The notes beneath the pieces were generated by a model. It did not search any database and had not been told where the DNA came from. It saw only the letters and a program-made list of their open reading frames with translations. DNA of 64,000 nucleotides from Salmonella enterica subsp. houtenae serovar Houten (GTDB lineage: Bacteria > Pseudomonadota > Gammaproteobacteria > Enterobacterales > Enterobacteriaceae). Location: positions 868,001 to 932,000 of the forward strand of contig LS483478.1 in the NCBI GenBank assembly GCA_900478215.1. Direction: 5' to 3'. A program made the translations under genes and the position numbers. This document shows, one piece after another, positions 45,398 through 54,985 of this stretch (positions are counted from its first letter, which is position 1; every line of letters starts with the position of its first letter).

Positions 45398-45841
45398 TTA
45401 TAAGGCTTGTAGCCTTTTATGGGCAGCAAGTAGCGTCTGATAGATGCTTAAATTTTTGCTTCCGGATTCGAGTAGAACTTTTTTAAATTCAGCCATTAAC
45501 TGTTCTTCATCTTCTTTCGAACGCATGTATTGTGGATATTCCTGAAAGAAGGTGAATGCTTGCTCTTTGGTTTGTTTATATTTTTCGCAAAAAACGCTTG
45601 AGCTGATTGTGTTATTTTTTGATGCGGAATTATCAGCGTTTTGGTTTGATAATGTTTTATTCTTCGCAAGGTCTGATGGTACGTACGGCAGAGACATACA
45701 CTCATCAATACTTTTTGCATTGGCTTGTTGCTCTTTTTGAGCATCTGGCTGTTGTGCAGGCTTGCTTCCGGAGGAAGGAGAAGATACCTGGGCACAGCCG
45801 ACCAGTAAAAAGATAGGAAGACAGCTATAAAATTTGTTCAT
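45398..45841 (-). CDS. invH: Type III secretion pilotin lipoprotein InvH
   Basis: Outer-membrane lipoprotein that guides the secretin InvG into a stable ring. The start at MNKFYSCLPIFLLVGC gives 147 residues, the known length, and a lipobox LVGC with Cys15; a start ten codons upstream was rejected because it would bury the signal peptide. The C-terminal helical part (QEYPQYMRSKEDEEQLMAEFKKVLLES) is conserved; the linker after the cysteine differs clearly from my memory of LT2. It is transcribed away from invF. Confidence 0.93.
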   Translation of the reverse strand: MNKFYSCLPIFLLVGCAQVSSPSSGSKPAQQPDAQKEQQANAKSIDECMSLPYVPSDLAKNKTLSNQNADNSASKNNTISSSVFCEKYKQTKEQAFTFFQEYPQYMRSKEDEEQLMAEFKKVLLESGSKNLSIYQTLLAAHKRLQAL

Positions 45842-45871
45842 ATTATATCCTGCTACAGAAGAATGAGACAC

Positions 45872-46196
45872 AATGTGTTATACAACTATCAGAACGTTAT
45901 CTGACAATAGTTATAAGTGGAAAATGTGTTTCAGGAATGCTAGCAAAAAAATTTCCTGATATAAATAGTTAATTCTCCATCTCGATGACATTATCTGTTT
46001 TTTTGCTGCTGCAGAATAATAGGCCAGAATTTATATACTCTGAGCTGATTTTCTATTTTAAATAATAAGAGGTTGTGCGATCTGGTCAATTTAATCAGCG
46101 GGTGGCATCAAATTCATAATGATTGCATCAGGATTTTGCCACTCGCTCCCGGTATTGTTTACATACTAAAATGATTTTTAACTGGTGCTGACAACT
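45872..46196. promoter_or_regulatory. Divergent invH-invF control region
   Basis: 325 AT-rich bases separating the two SPI-1 transcription units. It contains a HilA-box-like pair and a candidate invF promoter near 46112-46172; the invH promoter should lie toward 45900. AT-richness fits silencing by H-NS, which is known for SPI-1. Confidence 0.6.
46112..46128 (+). promoter_or_regulatory. HilA-box-like direct repeat upstream of invF
   Basis: ATTCAT (46112-46117) and TTGCAT (46123-46128), five bases apart, fit the two-hexamer pattern described for HilA boxes. A possible -35 TTGCCA (46136-46141) and -10 TACATA (46160-46165), 18 bases apart, follow, placing the box just upstream of the -35. Confidence 0.6.
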
Positions 46197-46946
46197 ATGC
46201 TAAATACACAGGAAGTACTCAAAGAAGGAGAGAAGCGGAGAATCCGCAGCCCGGAAGCATGGTTTATGCAGACGTGTTCTGCGCAAAAGCTGCATATGTC
46301 ATTTTCTAAAGGCCGACACAATGAAATCTTCCTGATTCAGGAAGGCGCGCTGCTTTTTATCGAGCAGGCTGTTGTCGCACCAGTATCAGGAGACTTGGTT
46401 TTTCAACCGTTAAAAATTGAAGTACTCAGCAAATTGCTGGCCTTTATTGATGGCGCAGGGCTCATGGATACGACTTATGCTGAACCCGATAAATGGGTCT
46501 TGCTGAGTCCTGAGTTTCGCGCTATTTGGCAAGATCGTAAACGTTGTGAGTACTGGTTTTTGCAGCAAATTATTACGCCCTCTCCGTCTTTCAACAAGGT
46601 ACTAACGCTTTTACGAAAAAGCGAGAGTTACTGGTTGGTCGGCTATTTACTCGCTCAGTCAACCAGCGGCAGTACGATGAGAATGTTAGGAGAGAACTAT
46701 GGTGTTTCTTATACCCATTTTCGTCGTTTGTGCAGCAGAGCTTTAGGTGGAAAAGCGAAGAGTGAATTACGAAACTGGCGTATGGCCCAATCGCTGCTGG
46801 ATAGCGTAGAAGGACACGAGAATATCACCCAACTAGCCGTCAATAATGGTTACTCATCGCCTTCACATTTTTCTAATGAGATCAAAGAGCTGATCGGCGT
46901 TTCGCCGCGGAAATTATCAAATATTATTCAATTGGCAGATAAATGA
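46197..46946 (+). CDS. invF: AraC/XylS-family SPI-1 activator InvF
   Basis: Activates effector and sic/sip genes together with the chaperone SicA. The start at MLNTQEVLKEGEKRR gives 249 residues; a GTG four codons upstream was not used. The C-terminal AraC DNA-binding domain (about 150-245) carries TMRMLGENYGVSYTHFRRLC and ITQLAVNNGYSSPSHFSNEIKELIGVSPRKL. Several N-terminal residues differ from the LT2 protein as I remember it. The stop overlaps invG (ATGA). Confidence 0.95.
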   Translation: MLNTQEVLKEGEKRRIRSPEAWFMQTCSAQKLHMSFSKGRHNEIFLIQEGALLFIEQAVVAPVSGDLVFQPLKIEVLSKLLAFIDGAGLMDTTYAEPDKWVLLSPEFRAIWQDRKRCEYWFLQQIITPSPSFNKVLTLLRKSESYWLVGYLLAQSTSGSTMRMLGENYGVSYTHFRRLCSRALGGKAKSELRNWRMAQSLLDSVEGHENITQLAVNNGYSSPSHFSNEIKELIGVSPRKLSNIIQLADK

Positions 46947-48634
46947 AGACGCATATTCTTTTGGCCAGAGTACTGGCATGTGCCGCGCTTGTTCTGGTAG
47001 CGCCTGGTTATTCAAGTGAAAAAATACCTGTAACGGAAAGTGGGTTTGTTGCTAAAGACGATAGCCTACGGACATTTTTCGATGCCATGGCGCTACAGCT
47101 AAAGGAGCCTGTCATTGTTAGTAAAATGGCAGCACGAAAAAAAATTACTGGCAACTTTGAATTTAACGATCCTAACGCATTACTGGAGAAGCTTTCCCTA
47201 CAACTGGGGCTAATTTGGTATTTCGATGGGCAGGCTATCTATATTTATGACGCCAGTGAAATGCGCAATGCCGTCGTCTCTTTACGGAACGTCTCACTCA
47301 ATGAATTCAACAATTTTCTAAAACGCTCAGGTTTATATAATAAGAATTACCCACTGCGTGGCGATAACCGTAAAGGAACATTCTATGTTTCAGGGCCGCC
47401 TGTCTATGTTGATATGGTGGTCAACGCCGCCACCATGATGGACAAGCAAAACGATGGTATTGAGCTGGGACGTCAGAAAATAGGGGTGATGCGCCTGAAC
47501 AATACCTTCGTGGGCGATCGTACCTACAATCTGCGCGATCAGAAAATGGTTATCCCCGGTATCGCTACGGCCATTGAAAGGTTATTGCAGGGAGAGGAGC
47601 AACCTTTAGGCAATATTGCCAGTAGCGAACCTGTCCCGGCTATGCCAGCGTTTTCGTCGAATGGAGAGAAAGGTAAAACATCAAATTATGCTGGTGGCAT
47701 GAGTCTCCAGGAGGCTTTGAAGCAAAATGCCGCAGCGGGTGATATTAAAATCGTGGCCTATCCGGATACCAATAGTTTATTAGTAAAAGGAACGGCTGAG
47801 CAGGTGCATTTTATCGAAATGCTGGTTAAAGCACTGGATGTCGCTAAACGTCACGTAGAATTATCACTGTGGATTGTCGATCTTAATAAAAGCGATCTGG
47901 AGCGCCTGGGCACCTCATGGAGTGGTAGCATTACTATCGGGGATAAACTTGGTGTGTCATTAAATCAGTCTTCAATTAGCACTCTGGATGGCAGTCGATT
48001 TATCGCCGCGGTAAATGCGTTAGAAGAGAAGAAGCAGGCGACGGTGGTTTCGCGCCCGGTATTACTGACTCAGGAAAATGTTCCCGCTATTTTTGATAAC
48101 AACAGAACATTTTACACCAAGCTGATTGGGGAACGTAACGTTGCGCTTGAGCATGTAACATACGGAACAATGATCCGAGTACTGCCCCGTTTTTCCGCAG
48201 ATGGTCAGATAGAAATGTCGCTGGACATTGAAGATGGTAACGATAAGACGCCGCAAAATGATCTCACTACTTCTGTAGATGCGTTACCTGAAGTTGGACG
48301 AACATTAATTAGCACTATTGCGAGAGTTCCACATGGGAAAAGTCTGTTGGTCGGTGGCTATACTCGGGATGCGAATACCGATACTGTCCAAAGTATTCCG
48401 TTTTTAGGAAAAATACCGCTTATTGGTAGCCTGTTCCGTTATTCCAGTAAGAATAAAAGTAATGTTGTTCGTGTATTCATGATTGAACCAAAAGAAATTG
48501 TCGACCCGTTAATGCCGGATGCCAGCGAATCGGTAAACAATATTCTGAAACAAAGCGGTGCCTGGAGTGGGGACGATAAGTTACAAAAATGGGTTCGTGT
48601 TTATCTGGATAGAGGCCTGGAGGCAACTAAATGA
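46943..48634 (+). CDS. invG: Type III secretion secretin InvG (SctC)
   Basis: Forms the outer-membrane ring through which the needle passes. 563 residues. A Sec signal peptide (ILLARVLACAALVLVAPGYSS), N0/N1 domains (about 30-175), N3, then the secretin homology domain (about 300-530) with VVSRPVLLTQENVPAIF and VPHGKSLLVGGYTRD; the C-terminal tail is the InvH-binding S-domain. It overlaps invF and invE by four bases each. Confidence 0.96.
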   Translation: MKTHILLARVLACAALVLVAPGYSSEKIPVTESGFVAKDDSLRTFFDAMALQLKEPVIVSKMAARKKITGNFEFNDPNALLEKLSLQLGLIWYFDGQAIYIYDASEMRNAVVSLRNVSLNEFNNFLKRSGLYNKNYPLRGDNRKGTFYVSGPPVYVDMVVNAATMMDKQNDGIELGRQKIGVMRLNNTFVGDRTYNLRDQKMVIPGIATAIERLLQGEEQPLGNIASSEPVPAMPAFSSNGEKGKTSNYAGGMSLQEALKQNAAAGDIKIVAYPDTNSLLVKGTAEQVHFIEMLVKALDVAKRHVELSLWIVDLNKSDLERLGTSWSGSITIGDKLGVSLNQSSISTLDGSRFIAAVNALEEKKQATVVSRPVLLTQENVPAIFDNNRTFYTKLIGERNVALEHVTYGTMIRVLPRFSADGQIEMSLDIEDGNDKTPQNDLTTSVDALPEVGRTLISTIARVPHGKSLLVGGYTRDANTDTVQSIPFLGKIPLIGSLFRYSSKNKSNVVRVFMIEPKEIVDPLMPDASESVNNILKQSGAWSGDDKLQKWVRVYLDRGLEATK

Positions 48635-49749
48635 TTCCTGGTTCAACCTCCGGTATTTCATTTTCCAGAATATTGTCCCGGCAGACATCTCACCAGGATG
48701 CGACCCAGCATACTGATGCGCAACAGGCGGAAATACAACAGGCTGCGGAGGATTCGTCTCCAGGGGCGGAAGTACAGAAATTTGTCCAGTCGACGGATGA
48801 AATGTCAGCGGCGCTGGCGCAATTCCGTAACCGTCGCGATTATGAAAAAAAATCCAGTAATTTATCTAACAGTTTTGAACGCGTGCTGGAGGATGAGGCT
48901 TTACCGAAGGCGAAGCAAATATTAAAGCTAATTAGCGTACATGGCGGTGCGTTAGAGGATTTTTTACGTCAGGCGCGTAGCTTATTTCCTGACCCCAGTG
49001 ATTTAGTCCTTGTGTTACGCGAATTGCTTCGTCGTAAAGACCTGGAAGAGATCGTGCGGAAAAAACTGGAGTCGTTACTCAAGCACGTTGAAGAGCAAAC
49101 CGATCCGAAGACCCTCAAGGCAGGGATTAATTGTGCGTTGAAGGCTCGGCTTTTTGGGAAAACATTATCGCTAAAACCAGGCCTATTGCGCGCCAGCTAT
49201 CGGCAATTTATCCAAAGTGAATCACATGAAGTGGAGATTTACTCTGACTGGATAGCCAGTTATGGCTACCAACGTCGACTGGTAGTACTGGATTTTATTG
49301 AAGGTTCGCTATTAACCGATATTGACGCGAATGACGCCAGTTGTTCGCGCCTGGAGTTTGGCCAGCTTTTACGACGCCTGACGCAACTTAAAATGTTGCG
49401 CTCCGCTGACCTACTGTTTGTGAGTACATTGTTGTCGTATTCGTTTACCAAAGCGTTTAATGCGGAGGAGTCGTCGTGGCTACTACTGATGCTTTCGCTA
49501 TTGCAACAGCCACATGAAGTGGATTCGTTGTTAGCCGATATTATAGGTTTGAATGCGTTACTGCTTAGTCATAAAGAACATGCGTCCTTTTTGCAGATAT
49601 TTTATCAAGTATGTAAAGCCATACCCTCTTCACTCTTTTATGAAGAATATTGGCAGGAAGAATTGTTAATGGCGTTACGTAGTATGACTGATATTGCCTA
49701 CAAGCATGAAATGGCAGCGCAGCGTCGTACTATTGAAAAGCCGTCTTAA
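48631..49749 (+). CDS. invE: Type III secretion gatekeeper InvE (SctW)
   Basis: Cytoplasmic gatekeeper that orders secretion, allowing translocators before effectors. 372 residues, all helical in character, with the HrpJ/YopN-like N-terminal domain (about 70-220, QILKLISVHGGALEDFLRQARSLF). The sequence looks almost identical to LT2 except near the C-terminus (AQRRTIEKPS). It overlaps invG and precedes invA by 24 bases. Confidence 0.96.
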   Translation: MIPGSTSGISFSRILSRQTSHQDATQHTDAQQAEIQQAAEDSSPGAEVQKFVQSTDEMSAALAQFRNRRDYEKKSSNLSNSFERVLEDEALPKAKQILKLISVHGGALEDFLRQARSLFPDPSDLVLVLRELLRRKDLEEIVRKKLESLLKHVEEQTDPKTLKAGINCALKARLFGKTLSLKPGLLRASYRQFIQSESHEVEIYSDWIASYGYQRRLVVLDFIEGSLLTDIDANDASCSRLEFGQLLRRLTQLKMLRSADLLFVSTLLSYSFTKAFNAEESSWLLLMLSLLQQPHEVDSLLADIIGLNALLLSHKEHASFLQIFYQVCKAIPSSLFYEEYWQEELLMALRSMTDIAYKHEMAAQRRTIEKPS

Positions 49750-49773
49750 TTTAATATTAACAGGATACCTATA

Positions 49774-51831
49774 GTGCTGCTTTCTCTACTTAACAGTGCT
49801 CGTTTACGACCTGAATTACTGATCCTGGTACTAATGGTGATGATCATTTCTATGTTCGTCATTCCATTACCTACCTATCTGGTTGATTTTCTGATCGCAC
49901 TAAATATCGTACTGGCGATTTTAGTGTTTATGGGGTCGTTCTACATTGACAGAATCCTCAGTTTTTCAACGTTTCCTGCGGTACTGTTAATTACAACGCT
50001 CTTTCGTCTGGCATTATCGATCAGTACCAGTCGTCTTATTTTGATCGAAGCTGATGCCGGGGAAATTATCGCCACGTTCGGGCAATTCGTTATTGGCGAT
50101 AGCCTGGCGGTGGGTTTTGTTGTCTTCTCTATTGTCACCGTGGTCCAGTTTATCGTTATTACCAAAGGTTCAGAACGCGTCGCGGAAGTCGCGGCCCGAT
50201 TTTCTCTGGATGGTATGCCCGGTAAACAGATGAGTATCGATGCCGATTTGAAGGCCGGTATTATTGATGCGGATGCCGCGCGCGAACGACGAAGCGTACT
50301 GGAAAGGGAAAGCCAGCTTTATGGTTCCTTTGACGGTGCGATGAAGTTTATCAAAGGTGACGCCATTGCCGGCATCATTATCATCTTTGTGAACTTTATT
50401 GGCGGTATTTCGGTGGGGATGACCCGCCATGGTATGGATTTATCCTCCGCTCTGTCTACTTATACCATGCTGACCATTGGTGATGGTCTTGTCGCCCAGA
50501 TCCCCGCATTGTTGATTGCGATTAGTGCCGGTTTTATCGTGACTCGCGTCAATGGCGATAGCGATAATATGGGGCGGAATATCATGACGCAGCTGTTGAA
50601 CAACCCATTTGTATTGGTTGTTACGGCTATTCTGACCATCTCAATGGGGACTCTGCCGGGATTCCCGCTGCCAGTTTTTGTTATTCTGGCGGTGGTTTTA
50701 AGCGTGCTCTTCTATTTTAAATTCCGTGAAGCAAAACGTAGCGCCGCCAAGCCTAAAACCAGTAAAGGCGAGCAGCCGCTCAGTATTGAGGAAAAAGAAG
50801 GAACGTCGTTAGGACTGATTGGCGATCTCGATAAAGTCTCTACAGAGACCGTACCTTTGATATTACTGGTGCCGAAAAGTCGACGTGAAGATTTGGAGAA
50901 AGCGCAGCTTGCGGATCGTTTACGTAGCCAGTTCTTTATTGACTATGGTGTGCGCTTGCCGGAGGTATTATTACGCGATGGTGAGGGCGTGAGCGATAAC
51001 AGCATTGTATTGTTGATTAATGAGATCCGTGTTGAACAATTTACGGTCTACTTTGATTTGATGCGCGTGGTAAATTATTCGGATGAAGTCGCTTCCTTTG
51101 GCATTAATCCAACGACCTATCATCAAGGTAGTAGTCAGTATTTCTGGGTAACGCATGAAGAAGGAGAAAAACTTCGGGAGCTTGGTTACGTGCTGCGAAA
51201 TGCGCTTGACGAGCTTTATCATTGTCTGGCGGTGACACTCGCGCGCAACGTCAATGAATATTTCGGTATTCAGGAAACAAAACATATGCTGGATCAGCTG
51301 GAGGCGAAATTTCCTGATTTACTTAAAGAAGTGCTCAGACATGCCACGGTGCAACGTATCTCTGAAGTTTTGCAGCGTTTGTTAAGCGAACGTGTTTCCG
51401 TGCGTAATATGAAATTAATTATGGAAGCGCTCGCATTGTGGGCACCAAGAGAAAAAGACGTTATTAACCTTGTGGAACATATTCGTGGAGCAATGGCGCG
51501 TTATATCTGCCATAAATTCGCCAATGGCGGTGAATTACGAGCAGTAATGGTATCAGCTGAAGTTGAGGATGTTATTCGCAAAGGGATCCGTCAGACCTCT
51601 GGCAGTACCTTCCTCAGTCTTGAACCGGAGGCCTCCGCTAATTTGATGGATCTCATTACGCTTAAGCTGGATGATTTATTGATCGCACATAAAGATCTTG
51701 TCCTCCTTACGTCTGTTGATGTCCGCCGATTTATTAAGAAAATGATTGAAGGTCGTTTTCCGGATCTGGAGGTTTTGTCTTTCGGTGAAATAGCAGATAG
51801 CAAGTCAGTAAATGTCATAAAAACAATATAA
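49774..51831 (+). CDS. invA: Type III secretion export gate protein InvA (SctV)
   Basis: Large export-gate subunit: an N-terminal membrane domain with about eight helices (1-330) and a cytoplasmic nonameric ring (about 350-685) that docks chaperone-substrate complexes. 685 residues; the start codon is GTG (MLLSLLNSARLRPELL). The FHIPEP family motif region is seen in ITTLFRLALSISTSRLILIEADAGEIIATFG. A handful of substitutions against LT2 by memory (e.g. TTYHQGSSQ near 450). The gene is the standard PCR target for Salmonella detection. Confidence 0.98.
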   Translation: MLLSLLNSARLRPELLILVLMVMIISMFVIPLPTYLVDFLIALNIVLAILVFMGSFYIDRILSFSTFPAVLLITTLFRLALSISTSRLILIEADAGEIIATFGQFVIGDSLAVGFVVFSIVTVVQFIVITKGSERVAEVAARFSLDGMPGKQMSIDADLKAGIIDADAARERRSVLERESQLYGSFDGAMKFIKGDAIAGIIIIFVNFIGGISVGMTRHGMDLSSALSTYTMLTIGDGLVAQIPALLIAISAGFIVTRVNGDSDNMGRNIMTQLLNNPFVLVVTAILTISMGTLPGFPLPVFVILAVVLSVLFYFKFREAKRSAAKPKTSKGEQPLSIEEKEGTSLGLIGDLDKVSTETVPLILLVPKSRREDLEKAQLADRLRSQFFIDYGVRLPEVLLRDGEGVSDNSIVLLINEIRVEQFTVYFDLMRVVNYSDEVASFGINPTTYHQGSSQYFWVTHEEGEKLRELGYVLRNALDELYHCLAVTLARNVNEYFGIQETKHMLDQLEAKFPDLLKEVLRHATVQRISEVLQRLLSERVSVRNMKLIMEALALWAPREKDVINLVEHIRGAMARYICHKFANGGELRAVMVSAEVEDVIRKGIRQTSGSTFLSLEPEASANLMDLITLKLDDLLIAHKDLVLLTSVDVRRFIKKMIEGRFPDLEVLSFGEIADSKSVNVIKTI

Positions 51832-51854
51832 GGGTTTAATTAAGGAAAAGATCT

Positions 51855-52262
51855 ATGCAACATTTGGATATCGCTGAATTAGTTCGTTCCGCACTGGAAG
51901 TTAGTGGTTGTGAACCCTCGCTAATCGGAGGAATAGATGGCCATTCGACAATTGTTCTGGATTTATTTGCGTTGCCGAGTATTTGTATCAGCGTCAAGGA
52001 TGATGATGTATGGATCTGGGCGCAATTGGGGGCTGATAGTATGGTGGTATTACAACAGCGCGCCTATGAAATTTTAATGACCATAATGGAGGGGTGCCAA
52101 TTTGTTCGCGGCGGGCAATTGCTATTAGGGGAACAGAATGGGGAATTAACGCTTAAGGCTTTAGTACATCCGGATTTTTTATCTGACGGTGAAAAATTCT
52201 CTAATGCTTTGAATGGATTTTACAACTATCTGGAAGTTTTTAGTCGGTCACTAATGAGATGA
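51855..52262 (+). CDS. invB: Type III secretion chaperone InvB
   Basis: Class I-type chaperone for effectors SipA, SopA and SopE/E2. 135 residues, small and acidic (MQHLDIAELVRSALEVSGCEP), with the alternating beta-strand core WIWAQLGADSMVVLQQRAYEILMTIMEGC. It overlaps invC by four bases. Confidence 0.95.
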   Translation: MQHLDIAELVRSALEVSGCEPSLIGGIDGHSTIVLDLFALPSICISVKDDDVWIWAQLGADSMVVLQQRAYEILMTIMEGCQFVRGGQLLLGEQNGELTLKALVHPDFLSDGEKFSNALNGFYNYLEVFSRSLMR

Positions 52263-53554
52263 AAACGCCTCGTTTACTTCAGTATCTGGCCTACCCACAA
52301 AAAATAACGGGCCCAATCATTGAAGCGGAATTGCGCGATGTGGCCATTGGCGAGCTGTGTGAAATACGCCGTGGCTGGCATCAAAAACAGGTTGTTGCGC
52401 GCGCGCAGGTGGTTGGCTTACAGCGGGAACGCACCGTGCTGAGTCTTATCGGCAATGCGCAAGGGCTGACCCGCGATGTCGTGCTTTATCCCACTGGGCG
52501 CGCATTATCGGCGTGGGTGGGATATTCGGTATTGGGCGCGGTGTTGGACCCGACCGGTAAAATCGTTGAGCGTTTTACCTCTGAAGTGGCGCCGATTAGC
52601 GAAGAACGCGTTATCGATGTCGCACCGCCTTCTTACGCTTCGCGTGTTGGCGTCCATGAACCGTTGATTACCGGCGTGCGCGCGATTGACGGGTTATTGA
52701 CCTGTGGTGTAGGCCAGCGCATGGGCATTTTTGCCTCCGCAGGATGTGGTAAGACCATGCTGATGCATATGCTGATTGAGCAAACGGAGGCGGATGTCTT
52801 TGTTATCGGTCTTATCGGTGAACGAGGCCGTGAGGTCACTGAATTCGTGGATATGTTGCGCGCCTCGCATAAGAAAGAAAAATGCGTGTTGGTTTTCGCC
52901 ACCTCCGATTTCCCTTCGGTAGATCGCTGCAATGCGGCGCAACTGGCGACAACCGTAGCGGAATATTTTCGCGACCAGGGAAAACGGGTCGTGCTCTTTA
53001 TTGATTCCATGACCCGTTATGCGCGCGCTTTGCGAGACGTGGCTCTGGCGTCAGGGGAGCGTCCGGCCCGTCGCGGCTATCCGGCCTCCGTATTTGATAA
53101 TTTACCCCGCCTGCTGGAACGCCCCGGGGCGACCGCTGATGGAAGCATTACCGCCTTTTATACGGTACTGCTGGAAAGCGAGGAAGAGGCGGACCCGATG
53201 GCGGATGAAATTCGCTCTATTCTTGACGGACATCTGTATCTGAGCAGAAAGCTGGCCGGGCAGGGGCATTATCCGGCAATCGATGTCCTGAAAAGCGTAA
53301 GCCGCGTTTTTGGACAAGTCACGACGGCGGCACATGCTGAACAGGCGTCTTCCGTGCGTAAATTAATGACGCGTCTGGAAGAGCTACAACTTTTTATCGA
53401 CTTAGGAGAATACCGTCCTGGAGAAAATATCGATAACGATCGGGCGATGCAGATGCGGGATGGTCTGAAAGCCTGGTTATGCCAGTCGGTAGCGCAATAT
53501 TCATCCTTTGATGACACGCTGAGCGGTATGAATGCATTCGCTGTCCAGGATTAA
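52259..53554 (+). CDS. invC: Type III secretion ATPase InvC (SctN)
   Basis: Hexameric ATPase at the base of the injectisome that strips chaperones and unfolds cargo. 431 residues. Walker A FASAGCGKTMLMHML near 160-172; Walker B VVLFIDSMTRYARALRD; F1-type alpha/beta signature PRRGYPASVFDNLPRLLER. It overlaps invI by 23 bases. Confidence 0.97.
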   Translation: MKTPRLLQYLAYPQKITGPIIEAELRDVAIGELCEIRRGWHQKQVVARAQVVGLQRERTVLSLIGNAQGLTRDVVLYPTGRALSAWVGYSVLGAVLDPTGKIVERFTSEVAPISEERVIDVAPPSYASRVGVHEPLITGVRAIDGLLTCGVGQRMGIFASAGCGKTMLMHMLIEQTEADVFVIGLIGERGREVTEFVDMLRASHKKEKCVLVFATSDFPSVDRCNAAQLATTVAEYFRDQGKRVVLFIDSMTRYARALRDVALASGERPARRGYPASVFDNLPRLLERPGATADGSITAFYTVLLESEEEADPMADEIRSILDGHLYLSRKLAGQGHYPAIDVLKSVSRVFGQVTTAAHAEQASSVRKLMTRLEELQLFIDLGEYRPGENIDNDRAMQMRDGLKAWLCQSVAQYSSFDDTLSGMNAFAVQD

Positions 53555-53975
53555 AGTGCTGCAGCGGCGCTGCACGGTATTTCATTCACAGTGTGAGTCG
53601 ATCTTACTTCGCTATCAGGATGAGGACCGTAGGCTGCAGGATGAAGAGGAGGCGATCGGTGAACAAATCGCGGGTTTGAAATTGCTATTAGATACGCTGC
53701 GTGCAGAAAACAGACAACTGAGTCGTGAGGAAATTTATTCGTTATTACGTAAGCAGTCTATTGTGCGCCGGCAGATAAAAGATCTAGAACTTCAGATTAC
53801 ACAAATTCAGGAAAAACGGTACGAACTGGAAAAGAAAAGGGAAGAGCTTCAGGAAAAAAGTAAATATTGGTTGCGCAAAGAAGGGAACTATCAACGTTGG
53901 ATAATCCGTCAGAAAAGACTCTATATTCAGCGAGAGATACAGCAGGAAGAGGCCGAGTCAGAGGAGATAATTTAA
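53532..53975 (+). CDS. invI: Type III secretion stalk protein InvI/SpaM (SctO)
   Basis: Central stalk linking the ATPase to the export gate, like FliJ. 147 residues, almost wholly coiled coil (repeating Glu/Lys/Gln-rich heptads, e.g. QIAGLKLLLDTLRAENRQLSREEI and IQEKRYELEKKREELQEKSKYW). It starts inside invC, and its stop overlaps the invJ ATG (TAATG). Confidence 0.95.
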   Translation: MHSLSRIKVLQRRCTVFHSQCESILLRYQDEDRRLQDEEEAIGEQIAGLKLLLDTLRAENRQLSREEIYSLLRKQSIVRRQIKDLELQITQIQEKRYELEKKREELQEKSKYWLRKEGNYQRWIIRQKRLYIQREIQQEEAESEEII

Positions 53976-54985
53976 TGGGCGATGTGTCAGCTGTCAGTTC
54001 ATCCGGAAACATTTTAATGCCGCAGCAGGACGAGGTCGGCGGTTTGTCAGAAGCATTAAAAAAAGCGGTGGAAAAACATAAGACAGAATATTCCGATGAT
54101 AAAACAGATCGCGAGTATGGCGATACTTTCATGATGCATAAGGAAACGGCATTACCGGTTTTACTGGCGGCATTGCGACATGGCGCGCCAGCGAAATCAG
54201 AAAATCACAATGGCAGCGTTTCTGGTCTGCATCATAACGGAAAAGGCGAACTGAGAATTGCTGAAAAGCTGTTGAAAGTTACTGCTGAAAAATCCGTCGG
54301 TCTGGTCACTGCGGAGGCCAAAGTGGATAAATCCGCAGTACTGCTATCGTCTAAAAATAGGCCATTAGAGGGTGTAAGCGGTAAAAAATTATCTGCTGAT
54401 TTAAAAGCCGTGGAATCTATCAGCGAATTAGCGGATAACACCACGGCAATCTCTGACGATAATATTAAGGCGTTGTCTGGGGATAATAAAATCATCGTGG
54501 GTGAAGGCGTTCGTAAAGAGGGCGCGCCGCTGGCGCGAGATGTCGCGCCTTCCCGGATGGCCGCTGCCAATATCAGTAAGTCTGATGATAAAGAGCATAA
54601 AAAGATCAAAGAGGCTTCTCAGCTTCCCCTGCAACCAACAACAATCTCCGATCTTAGCCAATTATCCGGCGGCGATGAAAAAATGCCTTTAGCGGCGCAG
54701 TCAAAGCCGGTGACGACTATTTTTCCGACCCTCGATGGTGTGAAAGGAGAGGATAGTTCGTTGACTTACCGCTTTCAGCGCTGGGGAAATGACTATTCCG
54801 TCAATATTCAGGCACGGCAGGCGGGGGAGTTTTCGTTAATACCGTCAAATACGCAGGTTGAGCATCGCTTGCATGATCAATGGCAAAACGGTAATCCCCA
54901 GCGCTGGCACCTGATGCGAGATGATCAGCAAAATCCGCAGCAGCAACAGCACAGACAGCAATCTGGCGAGGAGGATGACGCCTGA
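53975..54985 (+). CDS. invJ: Needle length regulator InvJ/SpaN (SctP)
   Basis: Secreted ruler that sets needle length and triggers the substrate switch through SpaS. The start at MGDVSAVSSSGNILM gives 336 residues. Low-complexity N-terminal and central parts; a conserved C-terminal switch region (YRFQRWGNDYSVNIQARQAGEFSLIPSN) and a Gln-rich tail (NPQQQQHRQQSGEEDDA). Scattered differences from LT2 by memory lie mostly in the middle. Its stop overlaps the spaO ATG. Confidence 0.95.
   Translation: MGDVSAVSSSGNILMPQQDEVGGLSEALKKAVEKHKTEYSDDKTDREYGDTFMMHKETALPVLLAALRHGAPAKSENHNGSVSGLHHNGKGELRIAEKLLKVTAEKSVGLVTAEAKVDKSAVLLSSKNRPLEGVSGKKLSADLKAVESISELADNTTAISDDNIKALSGDNKIIVGEGVRKEGAPLARDVAPSRMAAANISKSDDKEHKKIKEASQLPLQPTTISDLSQLSGGDEKMPLAAQSKPVTTIFPTLDGVKGEDSSLTYRFQRWGNDYSVNIQARQAGEFSLIPSNTQVEHRLHDQWQNGNPQRWHLMRDDQQNPQQQQHRQQSGEEDDA

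Noticed and set aside
45552..45816. Rightward frames opposite invH
   Set aside because: They cover the invH coding sequence, have no ribosome site and contain no recognisable domain.
53867..53974. N-terminal extension of InvJ by 36 codons
   Set aside because: It would start at a TTG inside invI without a ribosome site; the ATG at 53975 overlaps the invI stop as is usual in this operon and gives the known length.
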